A stretch of 64,000 nucleotides of DNA from TA-20 sp035935115 (GCA_035935115.1 DASYXK010000015.1:27695-91694), one strand, 5' to 3'; shown: positions 26,881 through 36,662, numbered from the stretch's first letter. Made by a program: numbers and translations. The notes: generated by a model not told the origin, from the letters alone.

Positions 26881-27297
26881 CTATCGAACGACCATAACGG
26901 GGCAGCTAGCATGATGCATTACTTTTTGTGAGACGCTGCCAATTAGTAATTCTTGAAAAGTACTCCTACCTCGAGTTCCCATAATAATCAAATCATATCT
27001 TTTGGTTTTGGCAAGATCAATTATTACTTGGGCGGGATCACCTTGTGTTACCATTATTTCTATGAGCACGTTATTTTTTGCAGCTTGAATTTTATACCTG
27101 TCTAGCATTTTTTCAGCGTTGGTTTTGAACTCGTCTATTAGCTCAAAGGTTGTAGCACTATCACCTCCCAACTCGCATTGTACAACATGAACTACATCTA
27201 ATTTTGAATTGCATTTTTGTGCAAGATAAATTGATTCTTCAAATGCCTTTTTTGCTGATTCTGACCCATCTATTGCAACAAGAATTCTTGAGAACAA
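26881..27297 (-). CDS. Universal stress protein (UspA family)
   Basis: A 138-residue single-domain Usp. The start FSRILVAIDGSESAKKA and the ATP-binding tail motif IIMGTRGRSTFQELLIGSVSQ, then HASCPVMVVR, match ATP-binding Usp proteins. It is monocistronic. Confidence 0.95.
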   Translation of the reverse strand: MFSRILVAIDGSESAKKAFEESIYLAQKCNSKLDVVHVVQCELGGDSATTFELIDEFKTNAEKMLDRYKIQAAKNNVLIEIMVTQGDPAQVIIDLAKTKRYDLIIMGTRGRSTFQELLIGSVSQKVMHHASCPVMVVR

Positions 27298-27522
27298 TAA
27301 AATGATTATGTGGTTGTTATTAATATTATTGACTTTTATCCAAAAAGTTTGTTTATCTTATCAAGTGATTATTGTCGATGAGATTGATTTATTCTATGGT
27401 TGTATTTTGGACTTTCTTTTGTAAAAAAAATTTTTTGTATTTATTATTTGCGTAGCTTTGTTACTGCACATAGTTGAGTAATTCATTAAATATACAAAAC
27501 CTCAGACGCTACAAGAACAAAA

Positions 27523-28071
27523 ATGAAACTTCAAAAAAACCTAGGAATTGTGATGCTTTTGGTAACAGCCATGGCATTAACAATTCCTGCAGCATTAGCA
27601 CAGACTGCACCTAACTTGACTCCAGGACAGACTGAGCAAAAGAAACCAACACATCTAGAAGTCACTGATAATTTGCACGGAGAAGGAATAATCATTGACA
27701 ACTCCGGCAATCTTTTCAAGGGACATTATAATCTAGATTTGATCCAAGCACAATCCTCAGATAATACTACTGAATCATATTTAGTAAAACGTGGTCAGTT
27801 TATTATCAATGGTGAGGATCTTGGGATTACACTAAAAGTGAATCCTGATTCTTGGACTATAAGCAAGAGCCAAACTGGTTACACTGCAAGCGGCGATGTT
27901 GTTGACATCTATGGAAAGACATTCAAGGTATCCCTTGACGCAAAACACATCCGTGATGTAAAAAATGGTAGTGTATATCAAGTAGATGGAACCTTTAATG
28001 ACAGTAGTGGTGTGATTTTTGAATTACACTATTATTCTGTTCTAAAAGAAAGACAACACAAATTGGCATAG
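27523..28071 (+). CDS. Secreted protein of unknown function
   Basis: A 182-residue protein with a clear Sec signal peptide (basic start, hydrophobic VMLLVTAMALTIPAALA, cleavage likely after ALA/Q). The mature part is beta-rich with repeated strands such as GEGIIIDNSGNLFKGHYNLD and GQFIINGEDLGITL. No transmembrane tail is seen. A TATA-like TTAAATATA lies about 33 bases upstream. Confidence 0.72.
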   Translation: MKLQKNLGIVMLLVTAMALTIPAALAQTAPNLTPGQTEQKKPTHLEVTDNLHGEGIIIDNSGNLFKGHYNLDLIQAQSSDNTTESYLVKRGQFIINGEDLGITLKVNPDSWTISKSQTGYTASGDVVDIYGKTFKVSLDAKHIRDVKNGSVYQVDGTFNDSSGVIFELHYYSVLKERQHKLA

Positions 28072-28169
28072 AAATATAAAATAATTCCCTTTATTTTTTT
28101 AATAAAAATTACAGCATTCTCTTAATTTTTCATGTAGTTCCCTTGGGACACTTGCTGAAACCGTTCGAG

Positions 28170-28200
28170 ACAACTGTTTACACCCATAAACAGTTGTTTT
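28170..28200. terminator. 11-bp perfect hairpin followed by T-run
   Basis: ACAACTGTTTA and TAAACAGTTGT form an 11-bp stem with a 6-base loop, followed by TTT. It lies about 100 bases past the secreted-protein gene and 88 bases before purB. A terminator or processed 3' end is likely; an operator is also possible. Confidence 0.5.
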
Positions 28201-28287
28201 CATTTCTAATAAGGACCATGAGAAAAATTAGCTTAAAAACATTGACGTAAGTAGGTTTATTTTCCTTATTTAGTTTAAATTTGTTAT

Positions 28288-29649
28288 ATGCCAATTTTAC
28301 CAATTGATGGTGGACGATATGGCACCAAAGAGATGCGTGAAATTTTTGATGAAGCGAAGAAAATCCAGTATCAACTCGAAATAGAGGCAACCACTGCAGA
28401 ATCACAGGCAGAGATCAACATGATTCCAAAGGACGTAGCACAGAATATTGCAAGAATAGCACGCTCTGGCAAGGTAACCTCCAAGAGGATAAAAGAGCTT
28501 GAAGCAAAAAGTGATCATGACACTGCTGCGTTGGTTGAAGCTCTAAGTGAATTATGCAAAACTACTGCAAAGCCTTGGGTACATTATGGTCTTACAAGTA
28601 ATGACCTTGTAGATACAAGTAATTCTATGCAGGTAAGAGATTCATTTAAAATAATAGAACCAAAGGTTGCAAAGTTAGCTATCATTTTAGCAAAGCTTGC
28701 AATGAAATTCAAAGATACTCCTGCCGTTGGAAGAACTCATGGACAACATGCAAGTATCATAGCATTTGGTTTAAAATTTGCAAATTGGGCTTCTGAGATG
28801 TCAAATCACGTAGACAGAATTGAAGAATGTAAAAAAAGAGTGTTAGTCTGCAAAACTTTGGGGGTAGTAGGCACTGGTTCTCTAATGGGTTCAAAAGCAC
28901 TTGAGGTTCAAAAAAGAATTGCAAAAAAACTCTCTTTGTATCCTGCTGATGTCACAACACAGATCATAGCGCGAGAGAAATATGCAGAATATGTGTTTTG
29001 TAATGCCTTGATTGGAGCAACATTAGAAAAAATTGCTGTCGAGATACGAAATCTTCAAAGAACAGAGATTGGAGAAGTTGCAGAGCCTTTTAAAAAAGGC
29101 CAGATGGGAAGTAGTGCTGTTCCTGTAAAAAGGAATCCTACAAAAAGTGAACGTGTTACGTCATTGTCAAAAATACTGCGAAGTCAGATCAACATAGCAT
29201 TTGAAAATATTCCACTATGGCATGAAAGAGACCTTTCGAATTCAGCAAATGAAAGATTCACTATTCCTACCAGTTCTATTTTACTTGACGAGATGTTGGA
29301 GGCAATGACCAAAATTATTTCTGATCTTTATGTAAACACGGAAAGGATCAGAAAAAATACAGAGATGACAAAAGGACAAATTTTTGCCGAATTCGTGCTT
29401 GATGCCTTGATCAAAAAAGGAATCCCCAGATTAATTGCATATAGAGATATCCAAAGAGTAGCTTTTGCAGCTTCTGACGCAGAAACAGAGTTTTTAGATG
29501 CAGTAAAAAAAGACACTGCAATATCATCACATCTTAACACCAAAGAAATAGAAGCGATTTTTGTTCCAGAAAATCACTTGGGTGCAGCAGATAAAATAAT
29601 CAACAATGTCTACAAAAAAGTATTGAAGACATGTTCTAAATTTACTTGA
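28288..29649 (+). CDS. purB: Adenylosuccinate lyase
   Basis: A 453-residue fumarase/aspartase superfamily enzyme acting twice in purine synthesis. It has the active-site histidine in VGRTHGQHAS, and the signature loop GSSAVPVKRNPTKSE in the variant used by some archaea instead of GSSxMPxKxNP. WHERDLSNSANER is also intact. The end overlaps the next, convergent gene by 8 bases. Confidence 0.94.
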   Translation: MPILPIDGGRYGTKEMREIFDEAKKIQYQLEIEATTAESQAEINMIPKDVAQNIARIARSGKVTSKRIKELEAKSDHDTAALVEALSELCKTTAKPWVHYGLTSNDLVDTSNSMQVRDSFKIIEPKVAKLAIILAKLAMKFKDTPAVGRTHGQHASIIAFGLKFANWASEMSNHVDRIEECKKRVLVCKTLGVVGTGSLMGSKALEVQKRIAKKLSLYPADVTTQIIAREKYAEYVFCNALIGATLEKIAVEIRNLQRTEIGEVAEPFKKGQMGSSAVPVKRNPTKSERVTSLSKILRSQINIAFENIPLWHERDLSNSANERFTIPTSSILLDEMLEAMTKIISDLYVNTERIRKNTEMTKGQIFAEFVLDALIKKGIPRLIAYRDIQRVAFAASDAETEFLDAVKKDTAISSHLNTKEIEAIFVPENHLGAADKIINNVYKKVLKTCSKFT

Positions 29650-30397
29650 TCTTCATCAGTGTTTTATGGATAAGCGAACCGTATTGAAGGGCTTTTTTAC
29701 GTTTATTTGAAGATATTTCAGGAATCCCAATTTTTAATGCGAGTTCTCTGATTATGTGTTTTCGCAAGAGATCATCAGAGTCATGTATTTTGTGTTTTAG
29801 GGGAATTTTTTTTGCAAAATCAATAAATGTTTGCAAAAGAAATGGTTGCATCAGCACAACTCCAAATTGAGAAGATATCAAATTCACTGCTTTCATCATT
29901 TTTATTTCATTTTCAAGTTTTGATTCCATAAGTTCCATCACATGTGGTTCTCCCAATTTTATTGCGTTTCTATATGCGTTGTAACCACAGAATAACTCAT
30001 CTATGCCATTTGCAGTAATTACTTTTTTTATATCATAATGTTTTGCTAGTTTGGATACATAGTAAAATGCAATACAGTTTTCAATCCAGGATAAATTATC
30101 TGTTTTAATTATTTTCTTTACTTCTTTTGAAACTTTGGAAAAATTTGTTAATTTTATTTTTTCAATTTTATGATCATATCCAAGTATTTTTGATATTTCC
30201 TGTGAAAACATTACATCGTGAGAGTCTTCAAATCCAATAGTTAACAGAGTTACATCATAGTCAAGATCAACACAAATTTTTGCAAGAAGTGTACTGTCTA
30301 CCCCTCCAGAAAAAGCAATACCGATTTTTTTGTCTTTGACAGTACTTTGGACAGATTGGGTAATCTGAGTGTGAAGTTCAGATATCAGATTAGTCAT
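29642..30397 (-). CDS. Asparagine synthase-like ATP pyrophosphatase, no glutaminase domain
   Basis: A 251-residue N-type ATP-PPase. The P-loop reads IAFSGGVDSTLLAKI and is followed by LLTIGFEDSHDVM and NGIDELFCGYNAYR, matching the C-terminal half of AsnB. The N-terminal class II glutaminase half is absent, so it would need free ammonia or another donor. The true product is uncertain; it could adenylate another carboxylate. Confidence 0.82.
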   Translation of the reverse strand: MTNLISELHTQITQSVQSTVKDKKIGIAFSGGVDSTLLAKICVDLDYDVTLLTIGFEDSHDVMFSQEISKILGYDHKIEKIKLTNFSKVSKEVKKIIKTDNLSWIENCIAFYYVSKLAKHYDIKKVITANGIDELFCGYNAYRNAIKLGEPHVMELMESKLENEIKMMKAVNLISSQFGVVLMQPFLLQTFIDFAKKIPLKHKIHDSDDLLRKHIIRELALKIGIPEISSNKRKKALQYGSLIHKTLMKIK

Positions 30398-30477
30398 TTT
30401 GTATTAGATAAAAAAACCATCCTAAGTGAGTTGCGGTTATTTTGACAGTTAAATAACAGGCTTTGCTAAATCATATC

Positions 30478-30762
30478 ATGACAATGACAAAGTTATCTGA
30501 AGAACAGATAAGAAAAGAATTGGCAAATTTGTCTGGATGGAGTGTAGTGAATGGAAAACTTCACAAGGAATTCACTTTCGAGAGCTTTATTGAGGCATTT
30601 GGGTTTATGACCACTGTTGCATTACATATAGAAAAGATGAATCATCATCCAGAATGGTTCAATGTTTACAACAAGGTAAAGGTGGATCTTGTAACCCATG
30701 ACGCTGGTGGCATAACCCAGAATGATATTGACCTTGCGAGAACTCTTAATTCCTTATCATAA
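30478..30762 (+). CDS. Pterin-4a-carbinolamine dehydratase
   Basis: About 94 residues. The active-site pattern is MNHHPEWFNVYNKV, with THDAGGITQNDIDLA at the C-terminus, both diagnostic for PCD/DCoH. It recycles 4a-hydroxy-tetrahydropterins. The ATGs at 30478 and 30484 are both plausible starts. The next gene downstream carries a PTPS domain, so pterin metabolism links the pair. Confidence 0.92.
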   Translation: MTMTKLSEEQIRKELANLSGWSVVNGKLHKEFTFESFIEAFGFMTTVALHIEKMNHHPEWFNVYNKVKVDLVTHDAGGITQNDIDLARTLNSLS

Positions 30763-30846
30763 TCTGCCTCATAGAGAATAGAATTCATAATTTTTTATTT
30801 GAATTCTGTACAGAATTTATATACAGAGGATACCAAATTTTCCAAA

Positions 30847-31668
30847 ATGGCAAGTGGTTCAGCAGTTTTGGATTCTGATTTCAGATATACTGATAGAAAA
30901 GGTAATCTTTTGAGAACTAGAACAGAGCTTTCTATTGCAGAAATGCTCTCCTTTCTAGATGTAAAATATGAATATGATTATAAACTATCTCTTAAAGACG
31001 GAAAAAATATTTCTATAGATTTTAAGACTGAAAAAGGTTTCATTGAGGTAATAGATAGCGATAAAGACATTATAAAATACAAAGAGTTGAAAAATAATTT
31101 CCCAGATAAGAAAATAATTGCCATGGGCCATCCAAATTATGCAGCAAGGATAAAAGAACTCGACGATGTTATACTATACAAAACAAAAGAAGTTCAAACA
31201 GGATCCATATTCATGGAGGATCCATCATTTGCGTTTGATTATGCACATATTCTTCCCCTAGTTGAGAAATGTTCCATACTTCATGGTCACACATCTTCTG
31301 TAATGGTTGAGCTAGTGGGTGAAATGAAAAACAATCTCCTCATTGATTTTGGAGAAGCAAAAAAAATCATAAAAGAAATAATTTCTATTTTAGATCATAA
31401 ATTTTTCATAAATGAAAAATATCTAGTAAAAGAGGACAGCCTACACTACAAAATTGCATTTGATGGTCCAAAAGGTATGTTTGATTTACAGGTTCCAAAA
31501 AATACAACATATCTGCTTGAAGGCGAAGCAACAGTAGAAAATCTCTCTACAGAAATAATTAAGCTCCTAATACCAAAAATGCCAGAAAATATTGAGGCGG
31601 TAGGTGTCTATATCTATGAAGGATATAACAAAGGAGCTCATATTTTATCACACATATCAAAATCCTGA
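30847..31668 (+). CDS. PD-(D/E)xK-like domain fused to 6-pyruvoyl-tetrahydropterin synthase/QueD
   Basis: About 273 residues. The N-terminal 115 resemble a restriction-endonuclease fold (TELSIAEMLSFLDVKYEYDY, ISIDFKTEKGFIEVID), but the usual catalytic lysine after the acidic pair is not evident. The C-terminal half is a complete PTPS/QueD domain: YAHILP, catalytic Cys in EKCSILHGH, DHKFF and YIYEG. A TATA-like TTTATATA 27 bases before 30847 supports this ATG as a leaderless start. Confidence 0.82.
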   Translation: MASGSAVLDSDFRYTDRKGNLLRTRTELSIAEMLSFLDVKYEYDYKLSLKDGKNISIDFKTEKGFIEVIDSDKDIIKYKELKNNFPDKKIIAMGHPNYAARIKELDDVILYKTKEVQTGSIFMEDPSFAFDYAHILPLVEKCSILHGHTSSVMVELVGEMKNNLLIDFGEAKKIIKEIISILDHKFFINEKYLVKEDSLHYKIAFDGPKGMFDLQVPKNTTYLLEGEATVENLSTEIIKLLIPKMPENIEAVGVYIYEGYNKGAHILSHISKS

Positions 31669-31669
31669 C

Positions 31670-33985
31670 ATGGAACCTAAGATCAAAGAGACCGCATGGA
31701 ATCCAGAGATTGAAAAAGATATTCTAAAACAATGGCAGGATTCTCACCTTTATGATTTTCATGCAGAGGGAGACATTTTCGTAATAGACACACCGCCTCC
31801 ATATCCATCTGGAAGACCATGGCACATAGGTGCTGCAGCTCATTATGCACAGATAGATATGATTGCAAGGACGGCAAGAATGACAGGCAAGAATGTCCTT
31901 TTTCCAATTGGGATAGATAGAAACGGCTTGCCTGTTGAAATGTATACAGAAAAAAAATACAACATAAGAATGCGGGAAACTGACAGAGCCGAATTTTTGA
32001 AGATGTGCTCAAATGCATTAGATGATCTTGAAGCAGAAATGATAGAGATAATGACAAGCCTTGGACTAAGTGGAGACTTTTCTAATTATTATAGAACTGA
32101 TTCAAAAGAATATCGTACTCTTACACAATCAACATTCATTGATCTTTGGAAAAAAGGTGTGATATATCTAGCAAATAGACCAACCAATTATGACTGGGTT
32201 ACCGGTACGACAATTGCAGATGCAGAGATAACTTACTTAGAAATTCCAACAAAGTTAGTGTATATGAAATTTAAAATAAAAGAAGATGATGAAATCATAC
32301 AGGTTGCAAGTACAAGACCAGAGCTTTTGTGTGCTTGTCAAACCATAATTGTCAATCCAGAGGATAGGAGATATTCAGATATTGTTGGTAAGAAAGCCAT
32401 AATTCCTTTATTTAACAGAGAAGTTGAGATCAGAACACACCCATCTGCAGAAAAAGAATTTGGGTCAGGAACTGTTATGGTTTGTAGTTATGGTGACCAA
32501 AATGATGTTGCACTTTTTAGAGAACTAAAGTTACAAGAAATAGTTGCAATTGGAAAGGACGGTAGAATGACAGAGACAGCAGGACCATATTCTGGATTAA
32601 AAGTAAAACAGGCTAGAGAGAAAATAATTGAAGATTTACAAAATCAGGGATTTGTAGAAAAAATAGACAACATCAATCACCGCACTCCTGTTTCTGAAAG
32701 AAGCAAAGTTCCTATCGAGATAATACCTTTGGAAGAATATTACCTCAAACAAATGGATGCAGTTCCAAAAATTCGAGAAATAGGTTCAAAAATCACATTT
32801 CATCCACCGATGCATAAACAAATTCTCATGAATTGGCTAGATTCAATTTCAATAGATTGGCCAATTTCAAGAAGAAGATACTATGGTACTGAGATTCCTA
32901 TATGGTATTGTGCAAAATGTTCTGATCCTCACGTACCAGAACCTGGAAGATACTATCAACCATGGAAAGATCCTTCACCAATACCAAAATGTACAAAATG
33001 TGATTCAAGTGATTTCATTGGAGAAGACAGAACATTTGACACGTGGATGGACTCTAGTGTATCACCACTCTTTGTTTCAAAATATAAACAAGATGACGAA
33101 TTTTTTAAAAAGACATATCCTGCAACTCTAAGACCACAATCAAAAGATATTGTTCGAACTTGGCTCTATTATACCATATTAAGATGCGAACAACTTACTG
33201 GCAAAGCACCATGGTCTGATGCATGGATAATGGGATATGGTGTAGATGAACACGGAACAAAAATGAGTAAAAGCAAAGGAAATGTTGTTGACCCTTTGCC
33301 AGTTATACAAAAATTTGGAGCAGACACTTTTAGATTCTGGAGTGCAAGTGAAATTAATCTGGGATATGATTTTAGATGTTCGGAACAAAAAATTGAAACA
33401 ACAAAAAAATTTCTCAGTAAACTTTGGAATATCTCCAGATTCCTTTCTGGTTTTTCAGTTTTGAAATCAGGAAAGCCCAGTCCTGCTGACAGCTGGATTC
33501 TATCTGAGCTAGACAAATTAATAATAGAATGCAAAAAAGGCTATAGTGAATACAACTTTTTCATTCCTGCTACTGCAATACGAGAATTTACTTGGAATCT
33601 TTTTGCAGCACATTATATAGAAATGACAAAGGGACGTGCGTACGGGACTGGTTTTTCAGATGAAGAGCGAGACGGTGCTATATTCACACTTCACAAGGTA
33701 CTTTCTACAGTTTTGCTTTTGCTTGCTCCAATTACTCCTTTTATCACAGATTATCTATGGCAAAACCTCTATTCTGATAAAACCATACACAATGAAAAAT
33801 TTGTCAAAGAAGAAGATTATGAAGATTGGACAACTTTCACAAAGGAAATTTTAGAATTTAATTCAAACATATGGAATAAGAAAAAAGAGGCAGGTTTATC
33901 CCTAAAGGATTCAATCAACATACAGATTCCTACCAACCTAGCACCATTTGCAAAAGATTTGCAAGTCATGCATAATCTAAAATAA
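31670..33985 (+). CDS. valS: Valyl-tRNA synthetase
   Basis: About 771 residues, class I synthetase. The HIGH-type motif is PPPYPSGRPWHIGAAAHY, followed by the archaeal ValS-like PIGIDRNGLPVE. The editing (CP1) domain spans roughly 200-380, with ASTRPELLCACQTIIVN. The KMSKS motif is EHGTKMSKSKGNVVDP. The frame runs further 5', but the family start MEPKIKETAWNPEIE places the ATG at 31670, one base after the preceding stop. Confidence 0.9.
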   Translation: MEPKIKETAWNPEIEKDILKQWQDSHLYDFHAEGDIFVIDTPPPYPSGRPWHIGAAAHYAQIDMIARTARMTGKNVLFPIGIDRNGLPVEMYTEKKYNIRMRETDRAEFLKMCSNALDDLEAEMIEIMTSLGLSGDFSNYYRTDSKEYRTLTQSTFIDLWKKGVIYLANRPTNYDWVTGTTIADAEITYLEIPTKLVYMKFKIKEDDEIIQVASTRPELLCACQTIIVNPEDRRYSDIVGKKAIIPLFNREVEIRTHPSAEKEFGSGTVMVCSYGDQNDVALFRELKLQEIVAIGKDGRMTETAGPYSGLKVKQAREKIIEDLQNQGFVEKIDNINHRTPVSERSKVPIEIIPLEEYYLKQMDAVPKIREIGSKITFHPPMHKQILMNWLDSISIDWPISRRRYYGTEIPIWYCAKCSDPHVPEPGRYYQPWKDPSPIPKCTKCDSSDFIGEDRTFDTWMDSSVSPLFVSKYKQDDEFFKKTYPATLRPQSKDIVRTWLYYTILRCEQLTGKAPWSDAWIMGYGVDEHGTKMSKSKGNVVDPLPVIQKFGADTFRFWSASEINLGYDFRCSEQKIETTKKFLSKLWNISRFLSGFSVLKSGKPSPADSWILSELDKLIIECKKGYSEYNFFIPATAIREFTWNLFAAHYIEMTKGRAYGTGFSDEERDGAIFTLHKVLSTVLLLLAPITPFITDYLWQNLYSDKTIHNEKFVKEEDYEDWTTFTKEILEFNSNIWNKKKEAGLSLKDSINIQIPTNLAPFAKDLQVMHNLK

Positions 33986-34008
33986 TATTTTAAGATACTT
34001 CAAAGACT

Positions 34009-34932
34009 TTACAAACCAAAACTTTGATGCTCTTGTTTCTCCTTTACATTCTCTTGTCTGTTTATCAAGTAGATTCCGCTTAACATTATTGCAATTGCGA
34101 TTATTTGATAAATGCTTATTTGTTCATGTAAAAATGTAAATGCAAAGACAATACCAAATACAGATGACAAAGAAAATATTGTGATTGTTCTGATAGTACC
34201 AATTCTTTTTAGACCTTGTAAGAAAAAGTAAAGCGATCCACCAAAGCCTATAACACTTATGAGTATAATATACGGTATCTGTATTGGATTAATTTCCAGA
34301 TTTACATGTAACAAAAATGTCACACCAAGTAATATTGCACCACCAATAGCGGATTTTAATTGTACAAGCTTTGCGGTATCTATCTTGGTTGATAGAATTC
34401 TACTTAGATTATTATCCAAAGACCACAACAAAGTTGCTCCAAGAATAAGAAAATGCCCTGTATTTAGCTGTAATAATGAACCTGAAAATTGAAAGTTAGT
34501 TGTGATAATAGTCACTCCAAACAATACTAACCCTATTGCAACAAAGCCAATCGGTCTTAGTTTTTCTTTAAAGAACAGTAATGCTAGAAGTACTGTGAAT
34601 ACAATCTCGGCATTTGATAAAAGCGATGTATCTGAGGCAGTGGTTTGGTTCAACCCTACAAAGTACAAATACGGGGCTATTGCAGCACCACAAATAGCTA
34701 CCGTTATCAATAATCCATAGTCTTTTTTTTGAAATTGTATCTTCGCCCTTTTTGCCAATGGTGTAAACGTGAGCGCTGTTATGAGATAAGCCATTGAAGA
34801 AAGTAGCAAAATATTGATGTCAGATGTTATTGGTTTTGCAATGGTAGGAACCGATCCAAAAAGTGCAGATGCCAACAATACAGATCCATAGCCTAACATT
34901 ACAGATCTGCCATTCTTCTTTAACATGTCCAA
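34009..34932 (-). CDS. EamA/DMT-superfamily transporter
   Basis: A 307-residue protein with ten predicted membrane helices arranged as two five-helix EamA repeats (for example SVLLASALFGSVPTIAKPI and FLILGATLLWSLDNNLSRIL, each near the repeat start). It is probably a metabolite or drug exporter; the substrate is not inferable. It is convergent with valS. Confidence 0.9.
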   Translation of the reverse strand: MDMLKKNGRSVMLGYGSVLLASALFGSVPTIAKPITSDINILLLSSMAYLITALTFTPLAKRAKIQFQKKDYGLLITVAICGAAIAPYLYFVGLNQTTASDTSLLSNAEIVFTVLLALLFFKEKLRPIGFVAIGLVLFGVTIITTNFQFSGSLLQLNTGHFLILGATLLWSLDNNLSRILSTKIDTAKLVQLKSAIGGAILLGVTFLLHVNLEINPIQIPYIILISVIGFGGSLYFFLQGLKRIGTIRTITIFSLSSVFGIVFAFTFLHEQISIYQIIAIAIMLSGIYLINRQENVKEKQEHQSFGL

Positions 34933-34997
34933 TGATTTTATACAATTTTTGTTTTAAATAAATGTCATTATTAAAAAAGCAATTACCCAGTATTCTC

Positions 34998-35177
34998 TTA
35001 TGTCAGGGGCTTGAATCTGATCTTCATTTTCTCTAGCTTCATTCTCTTTCTTTCTATTATTACATAATAGTTGATAATTTCAAGAATCTTTTCTTCTATT
35101 GTTAGATTATGCCCATTAGACGCTTTTAGAAAATCTAGATAATCTTTTTCGCTTATCTTTATTCGAATTTCACGCAA
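34998..35177 (-). CDS. 59-residue small basic/helical protein
   Basis: A TTG-started ORF opening MREIRIKISEKDYLDFLKAS, a pattern like a ribbon-helix-helix strand and first helix, followed by LTIEEKILEIINYYVIIERK and a basic end. It occupies the otherwise empty 330-base gap between the EamA gene and the dehydrogenase. No homologue is recalled. Confidence 0.45.
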   Translation of the reverse strand: MREIRIKISEKDYLDFLKASNGHNLTIEEKILEIINYYVIIERKRMKLEKMKIRFKPLT

Positions 35178-35324
35178 GAAAACAGAATCAAATATTCATA
35201 GATAAAATTTGATCATTGTAAAATTAGCTAATCAAGGGTTAAGGAATATAACAAGAATTGAACAATGACAAAAATTTGCAATATTGTGCGTTCTTTAAAT
35301 AGTTATTTTGTACACAACTTACCA

Positions 35325-36317
35325 TTGAAGGCAGTTGTCATTAGGAAACACGGTGGTCCTGATGTATTATCCTATGAAGAGGTAAAGAATCCTGCACCGA
35401 AAAAAGGTCACATAATTGTTAAAGTAAATTATTGTGCGGTAAATCACCTAGACATATGGGTTAGAAATGGGTTACCGGGGAAAAAAGTTTCATTTCCACA
35501 CATTTTAGGTTGTGATGTTTGCGGTACTTTGATAGACGATTCTGGAAGTTTCAAAAAAAATGAAAAGGTAGTGGTATATCCTGCAGTAGAAAGCGGCGTC
35601 CCAAGAGTTTCATATTCAATTATCGGTGGATTTGGTATGTACCAAGGAGGATATGCGGAATTTATTCAAGTTCCACAGCAAAATATAGTCAAAAAACCGT
35701 CTTGGTTTTCAGATGAAGAAGCTTGTGCACTCAATGTATCCTATCTAACCGCATGGAATATGCTGGAAAGGTCAAATTGTAAAAAAAATGATATCATGTT
35801 AATTTGGGGTGCAAATAGTGGAGTAGGTTCTGCTGCAATACTTTTGGCAAAAGCAAAAGAAATTCAAGTAATCACAGTTGCATCAGATATGAAAAAAATA
35901 AACCAAGCAAAAAAGTTAGGTGCAGATCATATCATAGATAGAAGTAAATCAGATATTAGTAGCGAGGTTCTAAAATACACAAAAAATGAAGGCGTAGATG
36001 CTGTAATAGATCATGTAGGTGCAAAGACATGGCCAATTAGTCTTAATGTACTAAAAGTAAGTGGAAAGATGTTGACGTGCGGAACAACAACTGGATCAGA
36101 AGCTACCATAAACATACGTGAATTTTATAGTAAAGAAGCACACATTATTGGAGCTTATCTTGGAACAAAATCCCAGCTTGTTTCACTTCATAAATTTATG
36201 AAATTAAAAAAAATAAAACCTCTTATCGATAGTATCTATAAATTGAAAGATGTAAGGCAGGCACATGAAAAGATGGAACAGAGCAATCAGTTTGGCAAAA
36301 TCATTCTCAAGATTTAA
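35325..36317 (+). CDS. Zinc-less medium-chain dehydrogenase/quinone-oxidoreductase-like
   Basis: About 330 residues of the MDR fold: MKAVVIRKHGGPDVLSYEEV, then the Rossmann motif LIWGANSGVGSAAILLAKA and ADHIIDRS. The catalytic-zinc histidine segment is replaced (ILGCDVCGTL), and the structural four-cysteine loop is absent (YPAVESGVPRVSYS). It is therefore likely an NAD(P)H-dependent oxidoreductase without zinc. The frame extends to 35265, but TTG 35325 with TTTAAATA about 28 bases upstream fits a leaderless start. Confidence 0.82.
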   Translation: MKAVVIRKHGGPDVLSYEEVKNPAPKKGHIIVKVNYCAVNHLDIWVRNGLPGKKVSFPHILGCDVCGTLIDDSGSFKKNEKVVVYPAVESGVPRVSYSIIGGFGMYQGGYAEFIQVPQQNIVKKPSWFSDEEACALNVSYLTAWNMLERSNCKKNDIMLIWGANSGVGSAAILLAKAKEIQVITVASDMKKINQAKKLGADHIIDRSKSDISSEVLKYTKNEGVDAVIDHVGAKTWPISLNVLKVSGKMLTCGTTTGSEATINIREFYSKEAHIIGAYLGTKSQLVSLHKFMKLKKIKPLIDSIYKLKDVRQAHEKMEQSNQFGKIILKI

Positions 36318-36550
36318 CTAACAAAGTGTCTACAATCACAATCTAAGACAAGACATGTTTCTTGAGTTCTGATGTGATCATCCATTGGATGTTTACATTT
36401 TATATTTTTACAAATCCTTCGCGTCTTTTCTCTTTCCACTACTTTTTGAGCAATAGCATTTGCTTTTTCTTTGGAATATCCTTTTTTATCAATGTAGTAG
36501 TGTACGACTCTATTGTAAAGCGCATTAGGATCAAATTTTTCGTCTAGCAT
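36314..36550 (-). CDS. Small cysteine-containing conserved hypothetical
   Basis: About 78 residues: a helical N-terminal half (LYNRVVHYYIDKKGYSKEKA) and a C-terminal part with cysteines in RICKNIKCKHPMDDH and CLVLDCDCRHF, which may bind metal. It ends convergently with the dehydrogenase gene. The function is unknown. Confidence 0.7.
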   Translation of the reverse strand: MLDEKFDPNALYNRVVHYYIDKKGYSKEKANAIAQKVVEREKTRRICKNIKCKHPMDDHIRTQETCLVLDCDCRHFVS

Positions 36551-36662
36551 AATAATCACAAAAATTGAACAAATTCTGCCCTGTTCTAGATTTTGCGTTA
36601 CGATAAATCTCCTGGGTAAGAATTGACCTCATGTAACAATAACGTCTTCAAAATATTTGAAT

